DNA of 58,352 bases from NCBI GenBank assembly GCA_964521715.1, contig CAZFSS010000026.1, positions 1 through 58,352 on the forward strand, written 5' to 3'. The notes below the pieces were generated by a model. That model had not been told where the DNA came from and ran no database searches. It was given only the letters and a program-made list of their open reading frames with translations. Source of the DNA: DAOVRD01 sp964521715 (lineage in GTDB: Bacteria > Planctomycetota > Brocadiia > SM23-32). Position 1 is the stretch's first letter. Every line of letters starts with the position of its first letter. Shown here piece by piece: positions 24,718-34,061 of the stretch. The position numbers and the translations under genes were made by a program.

Positions 24718-27291
24718 TTAGTTGGCCGCCTCAACGCTCGTGAGGACGCGGCTGCCCTGCGAGGGCTCGCAGACGATGACGCTCTCCTCCAGGCCCTCCG
24801 GCTCGTAGTACTCCCGAACGAGCACCTCGCGCACGTGGTCGACCGCGCTCTTTTCCAGCAGCACCATGATGCAGCCCCCCAGCCCGGCCCCGGCGAGCTG
24901 CGCGCCCAGCACGTCCGGGCAGGCGAGCACGCGGTCCACCATCATGTCTATCTTCGCCGTGCTGCAGCCGTAGGCGCCGGGCTGCTGCCAGAGGGCCGCG
25001 CCGGACTCGGTCAAGGGCACGGCCTCCGCGGCGCGCGCCGCCAGCTCATCCATGGCGCGGTCGGTCGCACGGCTCGTGAACGGCGATTGATCCGGACGCC
25101 AGCGGGCGACGCGGTCGCCGTCGTGGCTGATGTTCATCATCCGGCCCAGGCCAACCATGTCGCCCTCGTCGAGCAGCCTGGCGGTGCGCGCCGACCGGTC
25201 GCACTCGGCCAGGCCGAACAGCGCCACGTCCCGCAGCGGAAAGTCGTGCCGGGACGTGTCGATGGCCGCAACGCACTTCTCCACCGTCGGGTGCTCGGCG
25301 GCCATCGCCTCGACCTGCTCGGGCGAGACGCTCTCGGGCAGGCGCTTCAGCAGCCCATAGAGCCCCGCCACGGACAGGTCCAGGTTGGCGGCGTTCACGT
25401 CGCGCAGATGGTGTATGCGCGCAGCCAGCGCGGGGAACTCGCGCCGGATGATCTCCCGCGCCATGTGGTAGCAGGCCACGCGGGCGTTGAACCGCTCCCG
25501 GGCGTTCTCCGTCTTCTTGGCCGAGATGCCGGAGTGGCAGATCAGCAGGCTCACGTCCGGCGGGAACGGATGGCCGCCCAGGATCTCGAAGGGGAAGAAC
25601 GAGACGCTGACCACCTCGTTCTCGCGGCCGAACTTGATGGCCGCGTGGTCGGCGCTGCCGCCGCGCGTGCCCACGAACCACTCCCCTTCGCCGCACAGGT
25701 CCACCAGTTCGCGCGGGCGCAGGTTCAGGGCGTTCACCTCCGTCAGGGCCTCCGCAACGGCCACAACGAGCGCGGAGGACGAGCTGAGGCCCGCCCCGAC
25801 CGGGATGTTGCCTACCACGAATGCGTCCATGCCGCGCAGGCGCCGATCGGGGAACCGATGCTGCATGCGCAGAGCGGCGCCCTTGGCGTAGTTGTCCCAT
25901 TCGCCGGGGCTGTCCGAGACCATCCGCCGCAGGTATTGCGAGTCGAGCGTCCGCAGCCAGTCCTCCCAGATGACGTCGGCGGTCAGCTCTTCGAAGGTGA
26001 AGCTGCGCGGCGGGTAGTCGCCCGACTTGAGGTTCCAGAGGTTGATGCGGTCGTCGTCCCTCGGCGAGGCGGCCATCACGATCTCGCGGTTGATGGCCAG
26101 CAGGTTGCACGTGCCGCCCTGGTGGTCGACGTGACGTCCCATCAGGTTGATGCGCCCGGGCGAGTGGACCAGGATGCAGGAGCGCTCCGGGCCGATCTTG
26201 GCGGCCAGATGCTTGACGGCCTGCGCGGCCGGGGTGTTCGAGCCGATCTGCGTGAAGCGGCGGTTCCACGCCTCCAGCTTCGGGTAACGCACGCGCTTCT
26301 GTACCCGCACGGCGTGGACCCGCCGGACGGCCTCCAGCTCCTCCAGCGTGTTGAAGGCCATCACCTCCTCCGGGTCCTGGATCCGGAACACCCCCACGTT
26401 GCAGCCGCTGGAGACGAGCACGTCAACGGCATCGGTGAAGTAGCACTCCCCCTGGACGTTCTCGGTGCCGAGCCGGTCCACGGCCAGGCGTAGCGAGCCG
26501 AACCGCCCGATGTAGACGCTCAGGTTGCACAACTCCGCCGAAGCCGCTTCCTCGACGGACACTGAGCCGTTCTGCAGCCGGAAGTCCTTCGGGATCTCCT
26601 CCGCCGCCGACAGCACCCTCTCTCTGGGCACGGGGTCCTCGTCGGCGCCCTCAAGCACCTCTCCAAGCACCGGGAAGCACGCCTGGAGCTTGCCGGGGAT
26701 CGGCAGGTACTCACCTGCCAGCTCGCGCAGGTCGCCGATCTTCTGCGGCCATTCCTGCTCCGACATTCCCTTCAGGCGGGCGGCCAGTTGCCGGACGCGT
26801 ATGTCCGGCGTCTCCAGGATGGCCGCAATGCGTCCGCCGCGCATGACGATGTGGCCGGCGCCGGGGTACTGGTCGCCGGGCCCGGCCACCAGGCACAGGT
26901 CCATGTCGTCGGCCGCGTAGGACTCCACGATGCCGCGGATGACGCGCGGCGCGATGACCTTGTCACCGGAGGATATGAGGACGTGGGCGGGAGGATCCAG
27001 TCTGGCCAGCAGGTCAAGCGCGCAGCGCACCGCGTCGCCCGTGCCCAGCGGCTCCCGCTGGTAGGCGAAAAGCACGGCCCGCCCGGTCGCGCTCACCTCG
27101 CGGATGATCTCCTCCGCGCGGCGCCCCACTACGACCACGTGCCGGTCGATGCCCGCCTCTTCGTAGGCCTGCAGCGCGTTCTCGATGACGCTGACCGGCC
27201 CGATCTTGCAGCACGGCTTGGGCGGCATGTCCGGGGGCATGCGCCTGCCCACGCCGGCCGCCAGCGTGATGGAGTACACCTTGGAGTCCAT
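24718..27291 (-). CDS. Fused sugar-1-P nucleotidyltransferase and GHMP (galactokinase-type) kinase
   Basis: 857 aa. Residues 1-350 have a GlmU/RmlA-type nucleotidyltransferase: 'LAAGVGRRMPPDMPPKPCCK' (G-x-G-x-R and Lys), 'EPLGTGDAV', 'VLISSGDK'. Residues about 370-857 are a GHMP kinase of the galactokinase branch: 'PGRINLMGRHVDHQGG' (about 378-393), the ATP loop 'GAGLSSSSALVV' (about 497-508) and 'GAGLGGCIMVL' near 802. A kinase making a sugar-1-phosphate joined to an enzyme that activates it would give a one-protein salvage route to an NDP-sugar, comparable to Bacteroides FKP (fucokinase/GDP-fucose pyrophosphorylase); which sugar is unknown. The fusion is a single open frame, so not an artefact of two genes. 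Confidence 0.85.
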   Translation of the reverse strand: MDSKVYSITLAAGVGRRMPPDMPPKPCCKIGPVSVIENALQAYEEAGIDRHVVVVGRRAEEIIREVSATGRAVLFAYQREPLGTGDAVRCALDLLARLDPPAHVLISSGDKVIAPRVIRGIVESYAADDMDLCLVAGPGDQYPGAGHIVMRGGRIAAILETPDIRVRQLAARLKGMSEQEWPQKIGDLRELAGEYLPIPGKLQACFPVLGEVLEGADEDPVPRERVLSAAEEIPKDFRLQNGSVSVEEAASAELCNLSVYIGRFGSLRLAVDRLGTENVQGECYFTDAVDVLVSSGCNVGVFRIQDPEEVMAFNTLEELEAVRRVHAVRVQKRVRYPKLEAWNRRFTQIGSNTPAAQAVKHLAAKIGPERSCILVHSPGRINLMGRHVDHQGGTCNLLAINREIVMAASPRDDDRINLWNLKSGDYPPRSFTFEELTADVIWEDWLRTLDSQYLRRMVSDSPGEWDNYAKGAALRMQHRFPDRRLRGMDAFVVGNIPVGAGLSSSSALVVAVAEALTEVNALNLRPRELVDLCGEGEWFVGTRGGSADHAAIKFGRENEVVSVSFFPFEILGGHPFPPDVSLLICHSGISAKKTENARERFNARVACYHMAREIIRREFPALAARIHHLRDVNAANLDLSVAGLYGLLKRLPESVSPEQVEAMAAEHPTVEKCVAAIDTSRHDFPLRDVALFGLAECDRSARTARLLDEGDMVGLGRMMNISHDGDRVARWRPDQSPFTSRATDRAMDELAARAAEAVPLTESGAALWQQPGAYGCSTAKIDMMVDRVLACPDVLGAQLAGAGLGGCIMVLLEKSAVDHVREVLVREYYEPEGLEESVIVCEPSQGSRVLTSVEAAN

Positions 27292-27359
27292 GGCCCTGCC
27301 CGTCCTGGTCAGGCTCGTTCGCAGATTTGCACGATAAGCGGCCCCTCTTACGCACCCAT

Positions 27360-27388
27360 AGCGTACCTGCCGCGGGCCGAAACGTCAA
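27360..27388 (-). promoter_or_regulatory. Promoter of the nucleotidyltransferase-kinase operon
   Basis: Minus strand: TTGACG (27383-27388), 17 nt, TACGCT (27360-27365), about 70 nt before ATG 27291. Confidence 0.5.
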
Positions 27389-27439
27389 GCAGCCCGCTGG
27401 TCGACCCGTCCCGAGTCTCAACGCGATGTCTCCGTACTT

Positions 27440-27473
27440 CATCCGCCGTTATCTGTGGTCATCCGTGTCCAAG
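27440..27473 (-). repeat. Dispersed ACACGGATG-type repeat, copy 1
   Basis: Reverse complement reads GACACGGATGACCACAGATA and then ACGGCGGATG. Related copies lie at 48157-48190 and 48238-48272. Confidence 0.55.
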
Positions 27474-27622
27474 AGGTCGTAGCCGTAGCCGCTCAGGTTC
27501 TGGCCCTGGTCGTCCAGGTGCGTGAGGTACGGCCCGCTCGCATACTCCCGCCTCTCCAGGAGCCACCCCTTGTAGGTGTCCGCCAGGCGGTCCTTGGGCT
27601 CCCACCACCTCTGCAGGCCCGG
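27449..27622 (-). pseudogene. C-terminal gene fragment with 'GQNLSGYGYD' tail
   Basis: The minus-strand frame ending TAA 27449-27451 reads 'WWEPKDRLADTYKGWLLERR', then 'THLDDQGQNLSGYGYDLLDTD'. The same tail ('THLEGQGENLSGYGYD') recurs at 48248-48355, so it is derived from coding DNA. I do not recognise the protein. The last codons include the dispersed GACACGGATG repeat. No start is present; the ankyrin stop at 27625 overlaps. Confidence 0.45.
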
Positions 27623-27624
27623 CT

Positions 27625-29094
27625 CTACTCCTCCCCGCCGTGTTCGCGCAGGAGGTCCGCCAGATCACCTCGGCCTCTCTGCAACGCAGCCGCCAGGGGC
27701 GTCATGCCATCGGCATCGCGCGCATTTGGGTTCGCTCCCCGGTTCAGCAACTGGATAAGGGCGCCTAGACGATCCGAGGCATTGGCCCAGAAGGACCCGG
27801 CCGCCAAATGGAGGGCTGTCTTCCCCTTCTGGTCGACAGCCGCGGGATCTGCACCGGCAGTCAAGAGCATGTCCACAACGTCCGAGCGGCCGAATTCGGA
27901 CGCCGCCATAAGCGGCGTCCGGCCCTGGCCATCGCGGGCGTCCACCGTCGCCCCCCTTGCCAGGAGGACTGAGACAATCATGGTGTGACCTCTGCGCGAA
28001 GCCAGATGCAGCGGCGTCCGCCCGTCATTGTCCGCGAGATTGGGGTCGGCCCCAGAGCCCAGGAGAAGGTCGGCAATCACCAGCTGACCTCTGTCGGCGG
28101 CGCCGTGCAGTGGCGATTGCTTGTGCCAGCCTGGCGCGTTCACATCAGCACCAGCCGCGATCAGGAATGCCGTTGCGTTCTGATGACCATTGCGAGCCGC
28201 CCAGTGCAAGGGCGTATCCCCTGCCGGGCCCGCCGAACTTGCAGAGCCCCCCAACCCAAGCAGTTCCATGACACGGCCACCGTCTCCTCTGGCCGCAGCG
28301 CCCGATATGTTGTCACGGGCCGCAGAAGACGACAGCAGCGCGGCTACCTCCTCATTTCCCTCCTGCCGCGCGACTGCCGACGCATCCTCGCCTCTCGCAG
28401 TTTGAGCACGCTGATCGGCGCCAGCACTAAGCAGCACGCGTGCCGCCTCTTCGCTGCCGGTACTCGCCGCCAAGCAGAGCGGCGTGATCCCGTCGAAGTC
28501 ACCAACGTTGACGCTCGCGCCATATCTGAGAAGCAGTCCAACGAACTCCGGATTGTTCAGCCCAACTGCGCTGCGCAAGGGCGTCCGCCCCCACTGGTCG
28601 CGCGCGTCGATCTCAGCACCGCTATCAAGCAGGAGGGCGACCATCTCCATGCGTTCTGGAAACGCCGAGGTGGCGCGGACGATGTGTAGAGCCGTCTGCC
28701 CATACCTGTTCCGTGCACTAGCATTCGCGCCCATGGCGAGCAGCTCCTGCGCCACGTCGACACGCCCTTCGTGTACCGCACAGTGCAGCGGAGTCCAGCC
28801 GCCGACGTCCCTCACATCAACAGGAACGCCGGAATCGCGCAGCAGCCTCAGTGCCCCAAGGGTGCCCCAGCTGGCTGCTTCGTGGAGCAGGGTCGTTGCC
28901 AATGGAAACTGATACTGCGCACGCGCCACTTCGGGATGCTTGTCCAGGACCGCAGCGAGGGCCGCGACGTCTCCCCGGTGCACAGCCGCAAGGGCTTCTT
29001 CACTCGGCATGCGTTCTCCGCGGGCGCAGGGCAAGCTGAAGATAGCGAAGAGAAGAAGCGCGGCTGCTCTTGGAAGCGAGGGGGAACTCCTCAT
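27625..29094 (-). CDS. Secreted ankyrin-repeat protein
   Basis: 489 aa from ATG 29094 with GGAGGA 7 nt upstream. Signal peptide 'AAALLLFAIFSLPCARG' (about 10-26), then about 13 ankyrin repeats to the end ('GWTPLHCAVHEGRVDVAQEL', 'GRTPLHLASRRGHTMIVSVL', 'GRTPLMAASEFGRSDVVDML'). Repeats in the middle (about 220-270) are degenerate. No catalytic domain. It starts about 130 nt downstream of the cassette copy 2 promoter. Secreted ankyrin proteins probably bind proteins outside the cytoplasm; partner unknown. One of five ankyrin genes, all on this strand. Confidence 0.85.
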   Translation of the reverse strand: MRSSPSLPRAAALLLFAIFSLPCARGERMPSEEALAAVHRGDVAALAAVLDKHPEVARAQYQFPLATTLLHEAASWGTLGALRLLRDSGVPVDVRDVGGWTPLHCAVHEGRVDVAQELLAMGANASARNRYGQTALHIVRATSAFPERMEMVALLLDSGAEIDARDQWGRTPLRSAVGLNNPEFVGLLLRYGASVNVGDFDGITPLCLAASTGSEEAARVLLSAGADQRAQTARGEDASAVARQEGNEEVAALLSSSAARDNISGAAARGDGGRVMELLGLGGSASSAGPAGDTPLHWAARNGHQNATAFLIAAGADVNAPGWHKQSPLHGAADRGQLVIADLLLGSGADPNLADNDGRTPLHLASRRGHTMIVSVLLARGATVDARDGQGRTPLMAASEFGRSDVVDMLLTAGADPAAVDQKGKTALHLAAGSFWANASDRLGALIQLLNRGANPNARDADGMTPLAAALQRGRGDLADLLREHGGEE

Positions 29095-29164
29095 GGGCAA
29101 TCCTCCGTCCGACCAACATGCCGGCGAGCAGACGCCAAGGAACCCGTGTCTGCGAAGTACGTCC

Positions 29165-29296
29165 CGGGACACCCCATCTGGCAGCCCACGGCCTCCATAG
29201 GCCCGTCCCCAACAGGTCACATATCTGCCGGCACTATACCCCCCGGCGGCGGGGCCGTCAAGCCACAAGGTAGCATTAGGGTCAGACTTGCGAGAG
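29165..29296 (-). promoter_or_regulatory. Promoter-leader cassette copy 2 (before ankyrin gene)
   Basis: Upstream box (29262-29296), TTGACG (29256-29261), 17 nt, TATAGT (29233-29238), then the conserved leader ending CCAGATGGGG. No insert adjoins the -35. The rest of the 326-bp gap to 29421 has no gene. Confidence 0.75.
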
Positions 29297-29438
29297 GCAA
29301 GGTGGGAGCGGAGCCGATCGGGACAAGCGGGGACGGCGAAGGCGAAGCAGTGCGCAAGGGAAAGCGCGGATTTTGCATGGTGTTGACGAAGCGGTCATGG
29401 TAAGGTAGCCGCCCAAAGCCATGGTGAGGAAGCGCGGC

Positions 29439-31163
29439 ATGATGGTTGGCCGAGGGATGGTCTGTCTGGGGGCGGTTCTGCTGTCGGCGTTGGCGGGGTC
29501 GTGTTCACGTCTTGACCAGGGGGAGCGGCTCGAGGAGAGACCCGACGCAAAGGAAGAGCAGAAGACCACAGATCGAGGGAGGATGACGATGTCGGAGAAG
29601 AAGAGCATTGCCGTTCGGGGCTACCTGATTCACATCACGCACTACGACCCGGTCTGGTTCGACCGGAAGGAGAGGGAGAGGCCGTTTGACGTGAACCTGG
29701 GGCGCGACATGGTGAGGGCGCTCGGCGAGGCCGGGTTCAACATGCTGATCATCGACCTTGCCGACGGGGTGGCGTATCGCACGTTTCCGGAACTGAAGCG
29801 TCACTACTCGGTCCCGATGAGCGTTCTGGAGGAGCTGGTCGCGTGCGCGCGCCAGGAGGGTCTGGAGGTCGTGCCGAAGCTCAACTTCTCGAAGAGCAAG
29901 GAGCCCCGTCAGAACCACAACTACTGGTTTCGACCGTACTGCGAGCTGCCCGACAGCGACGCCTACTGGGCCAAGGCCCTCCAGCTCACCGACGAGGTCA
30001 TCGAGGTGACGAAGCCCGAGCGGTACTTCTTCGTGGGCATGGACGAGGACTTCCAGCGGACGCCGACGGAGTACGTGTCGACACTGAGGGCGCTGCACGA
30101 GGGCCTGGCGGAGCGCGGCCTGCGCACGGTGATGTGGAACGACACGGCCCACCTGTCGGCGGGGACGTTCGGCTGCGTCGAGAAGGCCCTGGCCGCCGAG
30201 GACAACGCGGCCACGGACATCGTGCACGTCCTGTGGGACTACGGCCCGCTGGAGGCGCGCGTGGCGGAACGGGTCCAGGACATGAGGTCGAAGGGCCTCG
30301 AGGTATGGATTGCGCCGGGCAGCCGTCCGGACGACGTGGAGCAATGGAAGCAGCTTGCCCTCCAGACGGGTTGTTCGGGCCTGGTGATGACGGCGTGGGC
30401 GCCCGTGACAGAACGCAGCCGCAGGAGATTCCTGGACGGCATCGGGCGGGTCGGCCCCATCTACGCCCGGGCCGACGCCGTGAAGCGAGAGCCGGTTGCC
30501 GAAGCGTCGGGCACGCGGGCGCATCGCGTGGTCAAGGTGAAGATGGGTCCGCCTCCGGCGATGGACGAGCCGATCCTCGCGCCCAACAGGCTGGGCGAGC
30601 CGGTCGAGGAAGCCCCTTATCTGCTGCCATCGGGTGTCTACGTGCGCAACTGGATGGTTCTGGGACCCTTTCGATACGAGCGCGAGAAGTACGCGGGCAG
30701 AGAGCACCAGGAGGTGATCGACGACGACAGCTTTGTGGGAGGCGGTGAAGCGGGCCTGGCGGCGGCCGAGCCGGGAACCGAGGCGGTCGGCGTGACCTGG
30801 CGGCGGTACGTGCCGCCCGTCGAGAGCGGCTTTCCGCAGACGATTGACCTCTCTAAGACGTACGGCGAGGTCGAGCATGCGTTGGCGTATGCGGTGGCGC
30901 ACGTTTACAGCGAGAAAGAGGTGACGGGCTACAGCATCTACCTGGGGTCGGATGACTACGTCAGAGTCTGGCTGAACGGTCAGCTCATCCACACCTGGGC
31001 GGAGGGCAGCCGCGCCATCGTGCAGGACGACGACAAGCTCGAGGGCATCGCGCTCCGCAAGGGCTGGAACAAGGTGGTCGTCAAATGCGTCAACCTGAGG
31101 TCGGCGTGGGGGTTCATCCTCCGCATTGCCGACGAAAGGGACCATCCGCTGGCGACGGAGTGA
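29439..31163 (+). CDS. Lipoprotein with glycosidase-like (GH20-like) barrel
   Basis: 574 aa. ATG 29439 has GAGGA 8-9 nt upstream; ATG 29421 is an alternative. A lipobox 'LLSALAGSC' lies near residue 21, so it is probably lipid-anchored. Barrel segment: 'FNMLIIDLADGVAYRTFPEL', 'GLEVVPKLNFSKSK', 'ERYFFVGMDEDFQRTPTEYV', 'IVHVLWDYG', 'GLVMTAWAPVTERSRRRFL', resembling beta-hexosaminidase-type barrels; the 'GMDED' would carry the acids. The last 170 residues form a sandwich-like domain ('GSDDYVRVWLNGQLIHTW', 'GWNKVVVKCVNLRSAWGF') similar to PA14/NPCBM-type modules. Substrate unknown. Confidence 0.7.
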   Translation: MMVGRGMVCLGAVLLSALAGSCSRLDQGERLEERPDAKEEQKTTDRGRMTMSEKKSIAVRGYLIHITHYDPVWFDRKERERPFDVNLGRDMVRALGEAGFNMLIIDLADGVAYRTFPELKRHYSVPMSVLEELVACARQEGLEVVPKLNFSKSKEPRQNHNYWFRPYCELPDSDAYWAKALQLTDEVIEVTKPERYFFVGMDEDFQRTPTEYVSTLRALHEGLAERGLRTVMWNDTAHLSAGTFGCVEKALAAEDNAATDIVHVLWDYGPLEARVAERVQDMRSKGLEVWIAPGSRPDDVEQWKQLALQTGCSGLVMTAWAPVTERSRRRFLDGIGRVGPIYARADAVKREPVAEASGTRAHRVVKVKMGPPPAMDEPILAPNRLGEPVEEAPYLLPSGVYVRNWMVLGPFRYEREKYAGREHQEVIDDDSFVGGGEAGLAAAEPGTEAVGVTWRRYVPPVESGFPQTIDLSKTYGEVEHALAYAVAHVYSEKEVTGYSIYLGSDDYVRVWLNGQLIHTWAEGSRAIVQDDDKLEGIALRKGWNKVVVKCVNLRSAWGFILRIADERDHPLATE

Positions 31164-31390
31164 GGATAGGGAGGTTGAGACGGGATGCGAAGGGCGAGGG
31201 ACGAAGGAGGAAGTAGAAAGCCTAAGGCCAAAAGTGCGAAGTGGCGAAGCTGACGACGAAGAGAAGCGGGCAGTCCTCAACGCTCAGGCGCCTGGTGCCC
31301 TTCCCTGCTTGCGGGGGGAGGGGCGGTTCAACAAGCTGACGACTCGACCGAGCTCGCCGAAGTCCATCCCGAAGGCACCGGCAGGGTAAC

Positions 31391-31517
31391 GACACGGGAT
31401 TCCTCCGCGCCAGATGGCGCGTTCGGAATGACAAGAGCGGGCGATGGGGCGTTCGGAATGGCAAGGGGGTGGCAGCATCGTCAAGCCATAAAGCATCGTT
31501 ACGGTGAAACTTGTGTG
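31391..31517. repeat. Insert-type repeat with cassette upstream box, no gene downstream
   Basis: Within the 504-bp gap 31164-31667: a GATTCCTCCGCGCCAGATGG-type insert (31396-31435), a second partial half (31448-31469), then the cassette upstream box with CGTCAAGCC at 31479-31487 and the ACGGTGAAACTTGTG motif. The -10 and leader of the cassette are absent. The rest of the gap holds the DUF6259 promoter. Confidence 0.65.
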
Positions 31518-31546
31518 GCCCACGCTCGGAAGCGGCCCCGAGGCGA

Positions 31547-31575
31547 TTGACACGCCGCGAAGCCCGCCGTATGTT
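31547..31575 (+). promoter_or_regulatory. Promoter of DUF6259-like gene
   Basis: TTGACA (31547-31552), 17 nt, TATGTT (31570-31575); about 90 nt before ATG 31668. Confidence 0.55.
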
Positions 31576-31667
31576 CCCATCCGGACAGAACGTGTCAAAT
31601 GGACCGGCACTGGAGCCGGCAGGCCAGGCCGGCCTCTTTGTGGTCTGCGGAAGAATGGAGGTGGCTG

Positions 31668-33347
31668 ATGCTTAACGTGGACGGCGACCGTCTGACCGTA
31701 GAGACCAGGACCCTGAAGGCCCGCTTCGAAGCGGGGAGCCTGGTGTCCGTGGTGAGCAAGCCCGCCGGGCGGGAGTTCCTCGTCGAGTCCGAAGCCAGGT
31801 CGAAGCCTGCCCTGGAGCTCCTCTACGCCGACCAGAGCGTCTCGCCCCTGTCCGGCGCGCCGGGCGACCGGGCGAGCTGCCGGCGCCTCAACGCCCTGTC
31901 GGCCGAGTACCGGTTCGAAGCATGGCACGGGGACGGCGTCCTCACGATCGCCGAGGACCCCGAGACCGGGGACCTGCTGATCGAGCCTAGCGGGTATGCC
32001 TCGCGCCCGGGTCTACGGGCCTGCCGCTGGAACCTGGCCGGGATCGCGCCTGGGCTAAAGCTTGTTGCCCCCTTCTTCCAGGGAGTGATGCTCGACCTGG
32101 AAGACCCCCTCATCGCTGGCTCGCGCTGGGCGTGGCCCCACTCATGGGAGGCGGGGCTGGCAATCCTGCAAGGGCGCGACAGCGGGCTCTGGGTGCACTG
32201 CCGGGACGACCGCTATCGGTTCAAGGCCCTGCGGGTCGGCACGGGTGATTCGAGGGCAGAACGCGGGCTCGGCTTCGAAACCGAACCGGCCGGCCCGCTC
32301 GATCGAAACCTGGCCGCTGGGGGCCTCTGCTGGCGCCTGAACGTGTATGAAGGCGACTGGCGCGTCGCCGCCGGCAGGTACCGGGGCTGGCTGCGCAAGG
32401 CGTACGAGCCCTGCTCCCCCCGGCCCGACTGGTTGGAAGACATACGCTTCGCCGTGAGCTGGTGCCCGTGCGAGGCCGGGATACTGGAGGCGCTCGCGGC
32501 CAGGCTCGACCCGGCCAGCGTGCTCCTGCACGTCCCGCGCTGGCGCACCGACCCTTACGACGAGAACTACCCCACCTACCGGGCCAGCGCCGAGGGCCGT
32601 CAGTTCATCCAGCGTGCACAATCGGCCGGCTTCCGCGTCATGCCCCACATGAACTCCGTGGACATGGACCCGACGCACCCGGCTTACGCCTACGTCCGCG
32701 ACTTCCAGTACCGGGAACCGGTCTCCAAGTCCGTCCAGGGCTGGACCTGGATCAAGGGAGGAAGCCTGCCCGTTCCGGAATCGAACGCCGCGCGCCTGCG
32801 CCACCGGGACAAGAAGACCATGGTCAAGATCCACCCGGGCCTGGCCATGTGGCGATCCATCCTCACGGAGAACGTGGCCGAGGCCGCCGAGGATCTCGGC
32901 CTGGAAGCGGTCTTCCTCGACGTGACGCTCTGCATCTGGAACACCGACAACGGCATCGTCGAATACCAGACGACGCCCGAGGGGATGCGCCGGCTCATCG
33001 CCGCGACGGCCGGACTGGGACAGGGCCTCGTCGTGGGCGGCGAGGGGAGGAACGAGGTGATCGCACGGGACCTTTCCTTCGCTCAGGTGCACCTGTTCCG
33101 GAGCTGGCAGTCGTCACTGGAGGGGCTGGAGCGGGCGGGCGGCTGCCCGCTCAACGAGTTCCTCTTCGAGGGTCTGTGCCGTTCTTTCGGCTACTCGAGC
33201 CTTGACGGCTCGACGGCGGACTCGGCCCTGCGGATGAAGACGCACGTCAGCCTGGGCGCCATCCCGACTGTGACCATCCGCTCGGCGAAAGAGCTGACCG
33301 AACCCAACGGAGCGGTCGCCGAAATGCTCGACCTGGCCTGCGCATAG
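31668..33347 (+). CDS. DUF6259-like carbohydrate-active protein
   Basis: 559 aa. ATG 31668 has GGAGGTG 6 nt upstream; no signal peptide is seen. An N-terminal beta-sandwich (about 1-250: 'ALELLYADQSVSPLS', 'YEGDWRVAAGRYRGWLRKAY') leads into a barrel with 'RVMPHMNSVDMDPTHPAYAY', 'TMVKIHPGLAMWRSILTENV', 'LGLEAVFLDVTLCIWNTDNG' and 'GLVVGGEGRNEV'. This layout matches proteins labelled DUF6259, which look like glycoside hydrolases; Asp in 'FLDVT' and Glu in 'GGEGR' are plausible catalytic acids. Function otherwise unknown. Confidence 0.7.
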   Translation: MLNVDGDRLTVETRTLKARFEAGSLVSVVSKPAGREFLVESEARSKPALELLYADQSVSPLSGAPGDRASCRRLNALSAEYRFEAWHGDGVLTIAEDPETGDLLIEPSGYASRPGLRACRWNLAGIAPGLKLVAPFFQGVMLDLEDPLIAGSRWAWPHSWEAGLAILQGRDSGLWVHCRDDRYRFKALRVGTGDSRAERGLGFETEPAGPLDRNLAAGGLCWRLNVYEGDWRVAAGRYRGWLRKAYEPCSPRPDWLEDIRFAVSWCPCEAGILEALAARLDPASVLLHVPRWRTDPYDENYPTYRASAEGRQFIQRAQSAGFRVMPHMNSVDMDPTHPAYAYVRDFQYREPVSKSVQGWTWIKGGSLPVPESNAARLRHRDKKTMVKIHPGLAMWRSILTENVAEAAEDLGLEAVFLDVTLCIWNTDNGIVEYQTTPEGMRRLIAATAGLGQGLVVGGEGRNEVIARDLSFAQVHLFRSWQSSLEGLERAGGCPLNEFLFEGLCRSFGYSSLDGSTADSALRMKTHVSLGAIPTVTIRSAKELTEPNGAVAEMLDLACA

Positions 33348-33355
33348 CGACGGCT

Positions 33356-33931
33356 TCATTCAACTGCGCCATGCTGCCGCAGGACTTCCGCCGTTTCGTG
33401 GTGAAGAGCGCGAACGGCGTAGGTCAGCGGGGTGACCCCGTCATCGTCCCTGCTGTTTGGGTCCGCGCCCGCCCCCAGCAGCAGACGGATCACTGCCGGG
33501 CTGCCGTCTATAGCTGCTTCGTGCAGAGGCGTGTAGCCGAACACGTCCTGCATGTCGGCTCTCGCGCCGTGAGCGAGCAGAAGCCTTACCGTTTCCTCAT
33601 CTCCTGACTCAGCAGCAAGATGCAATGGAGTCTTGCCGTACTGGTCAACGCAGTTCACTGCTGCCCCATGCCCCAGCAGAAGGGCAACCACGGCGGTCCT
33701 TCCGTAATCTGCTGCGCAATGCAGCGGCGTGCTCCCCCATCCGTGTCCAGCATTGGGATCCGTGCCCCGGGAAAGCATTTCGCGCACGCCGGACAGATCG
33801 CCGGCCCTGACCGCCGCCAGCAGCCGATCGCGGCAGTGCAGCTCGTAGAGAACATAACCATCTGCAGCCAGCAGCACCGCCACCAGCCCCAGAACGGCTA
33901 TCAGCAGCGACTTCCTCCAGACGCTCCGCAT
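33356..33931 (-). CDS. Short membrane-anchored ankyrin protein
   Basis: 191 aa from ATG 33931 (AGGAGG 9 nt upstream). N-terminal signal anchor 'LIAVLGLVAVLLAADGYVLY' (about 10-29), then about five ankyrin repeats ('GSTPLHCAADYGRTAVVALL', 'GKTPLHLAAESGDEETVRLL', 'GYTPLHEAAIDGSPAVIRLL') ending at 'LRQHGAVE'. It overlaps nothing and is convergent with the DUF6259-like gene (9 bp apart). The promoter cassette of the other ankyrin genes is absent here. Confidence 0.85.
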   Translation of the reverse strand: MRSVWRKSLLIAVLGLVAVLLAADGYVLYELHCRDRLLAAVRAGDLSGVREMLSRGTDPNAGHGWGSTPLHCAADYGRTAVVALLLGHGAAVNCVDQYGKTPLHLAAESGDEETVRLLLAHGARADMQDVFGYTPLHEAAIDGSPAVIRLLLGAGADPNSRDDDGVTPLTYAVRALHHETAEVLRQHGAVE

Positions 33932-34061
33932 AGCCCCTACCTCCTGTGGCCATAGCCACCGCTTGGCCCACGGCACGGACTCCCCCGCGCAATCCCGGCC
34001 GTTGAGCCGTGCTCAGTTGTCGGCGCCAGCAGGCATAATGCCCATCGGTCCGGCCTGGCCC

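Noticed and set aside
24835..26493. 552-codon plus-strand frame
   Set aside because: Antisense of the nucleotidyltransferase-kinase fusion.
29505..31280. 591-codon minus-strand frame
   Set aside because: Antisense of the GH20-like lipoprotein gene, rich in Arg/His/Val as typical for such shadows.
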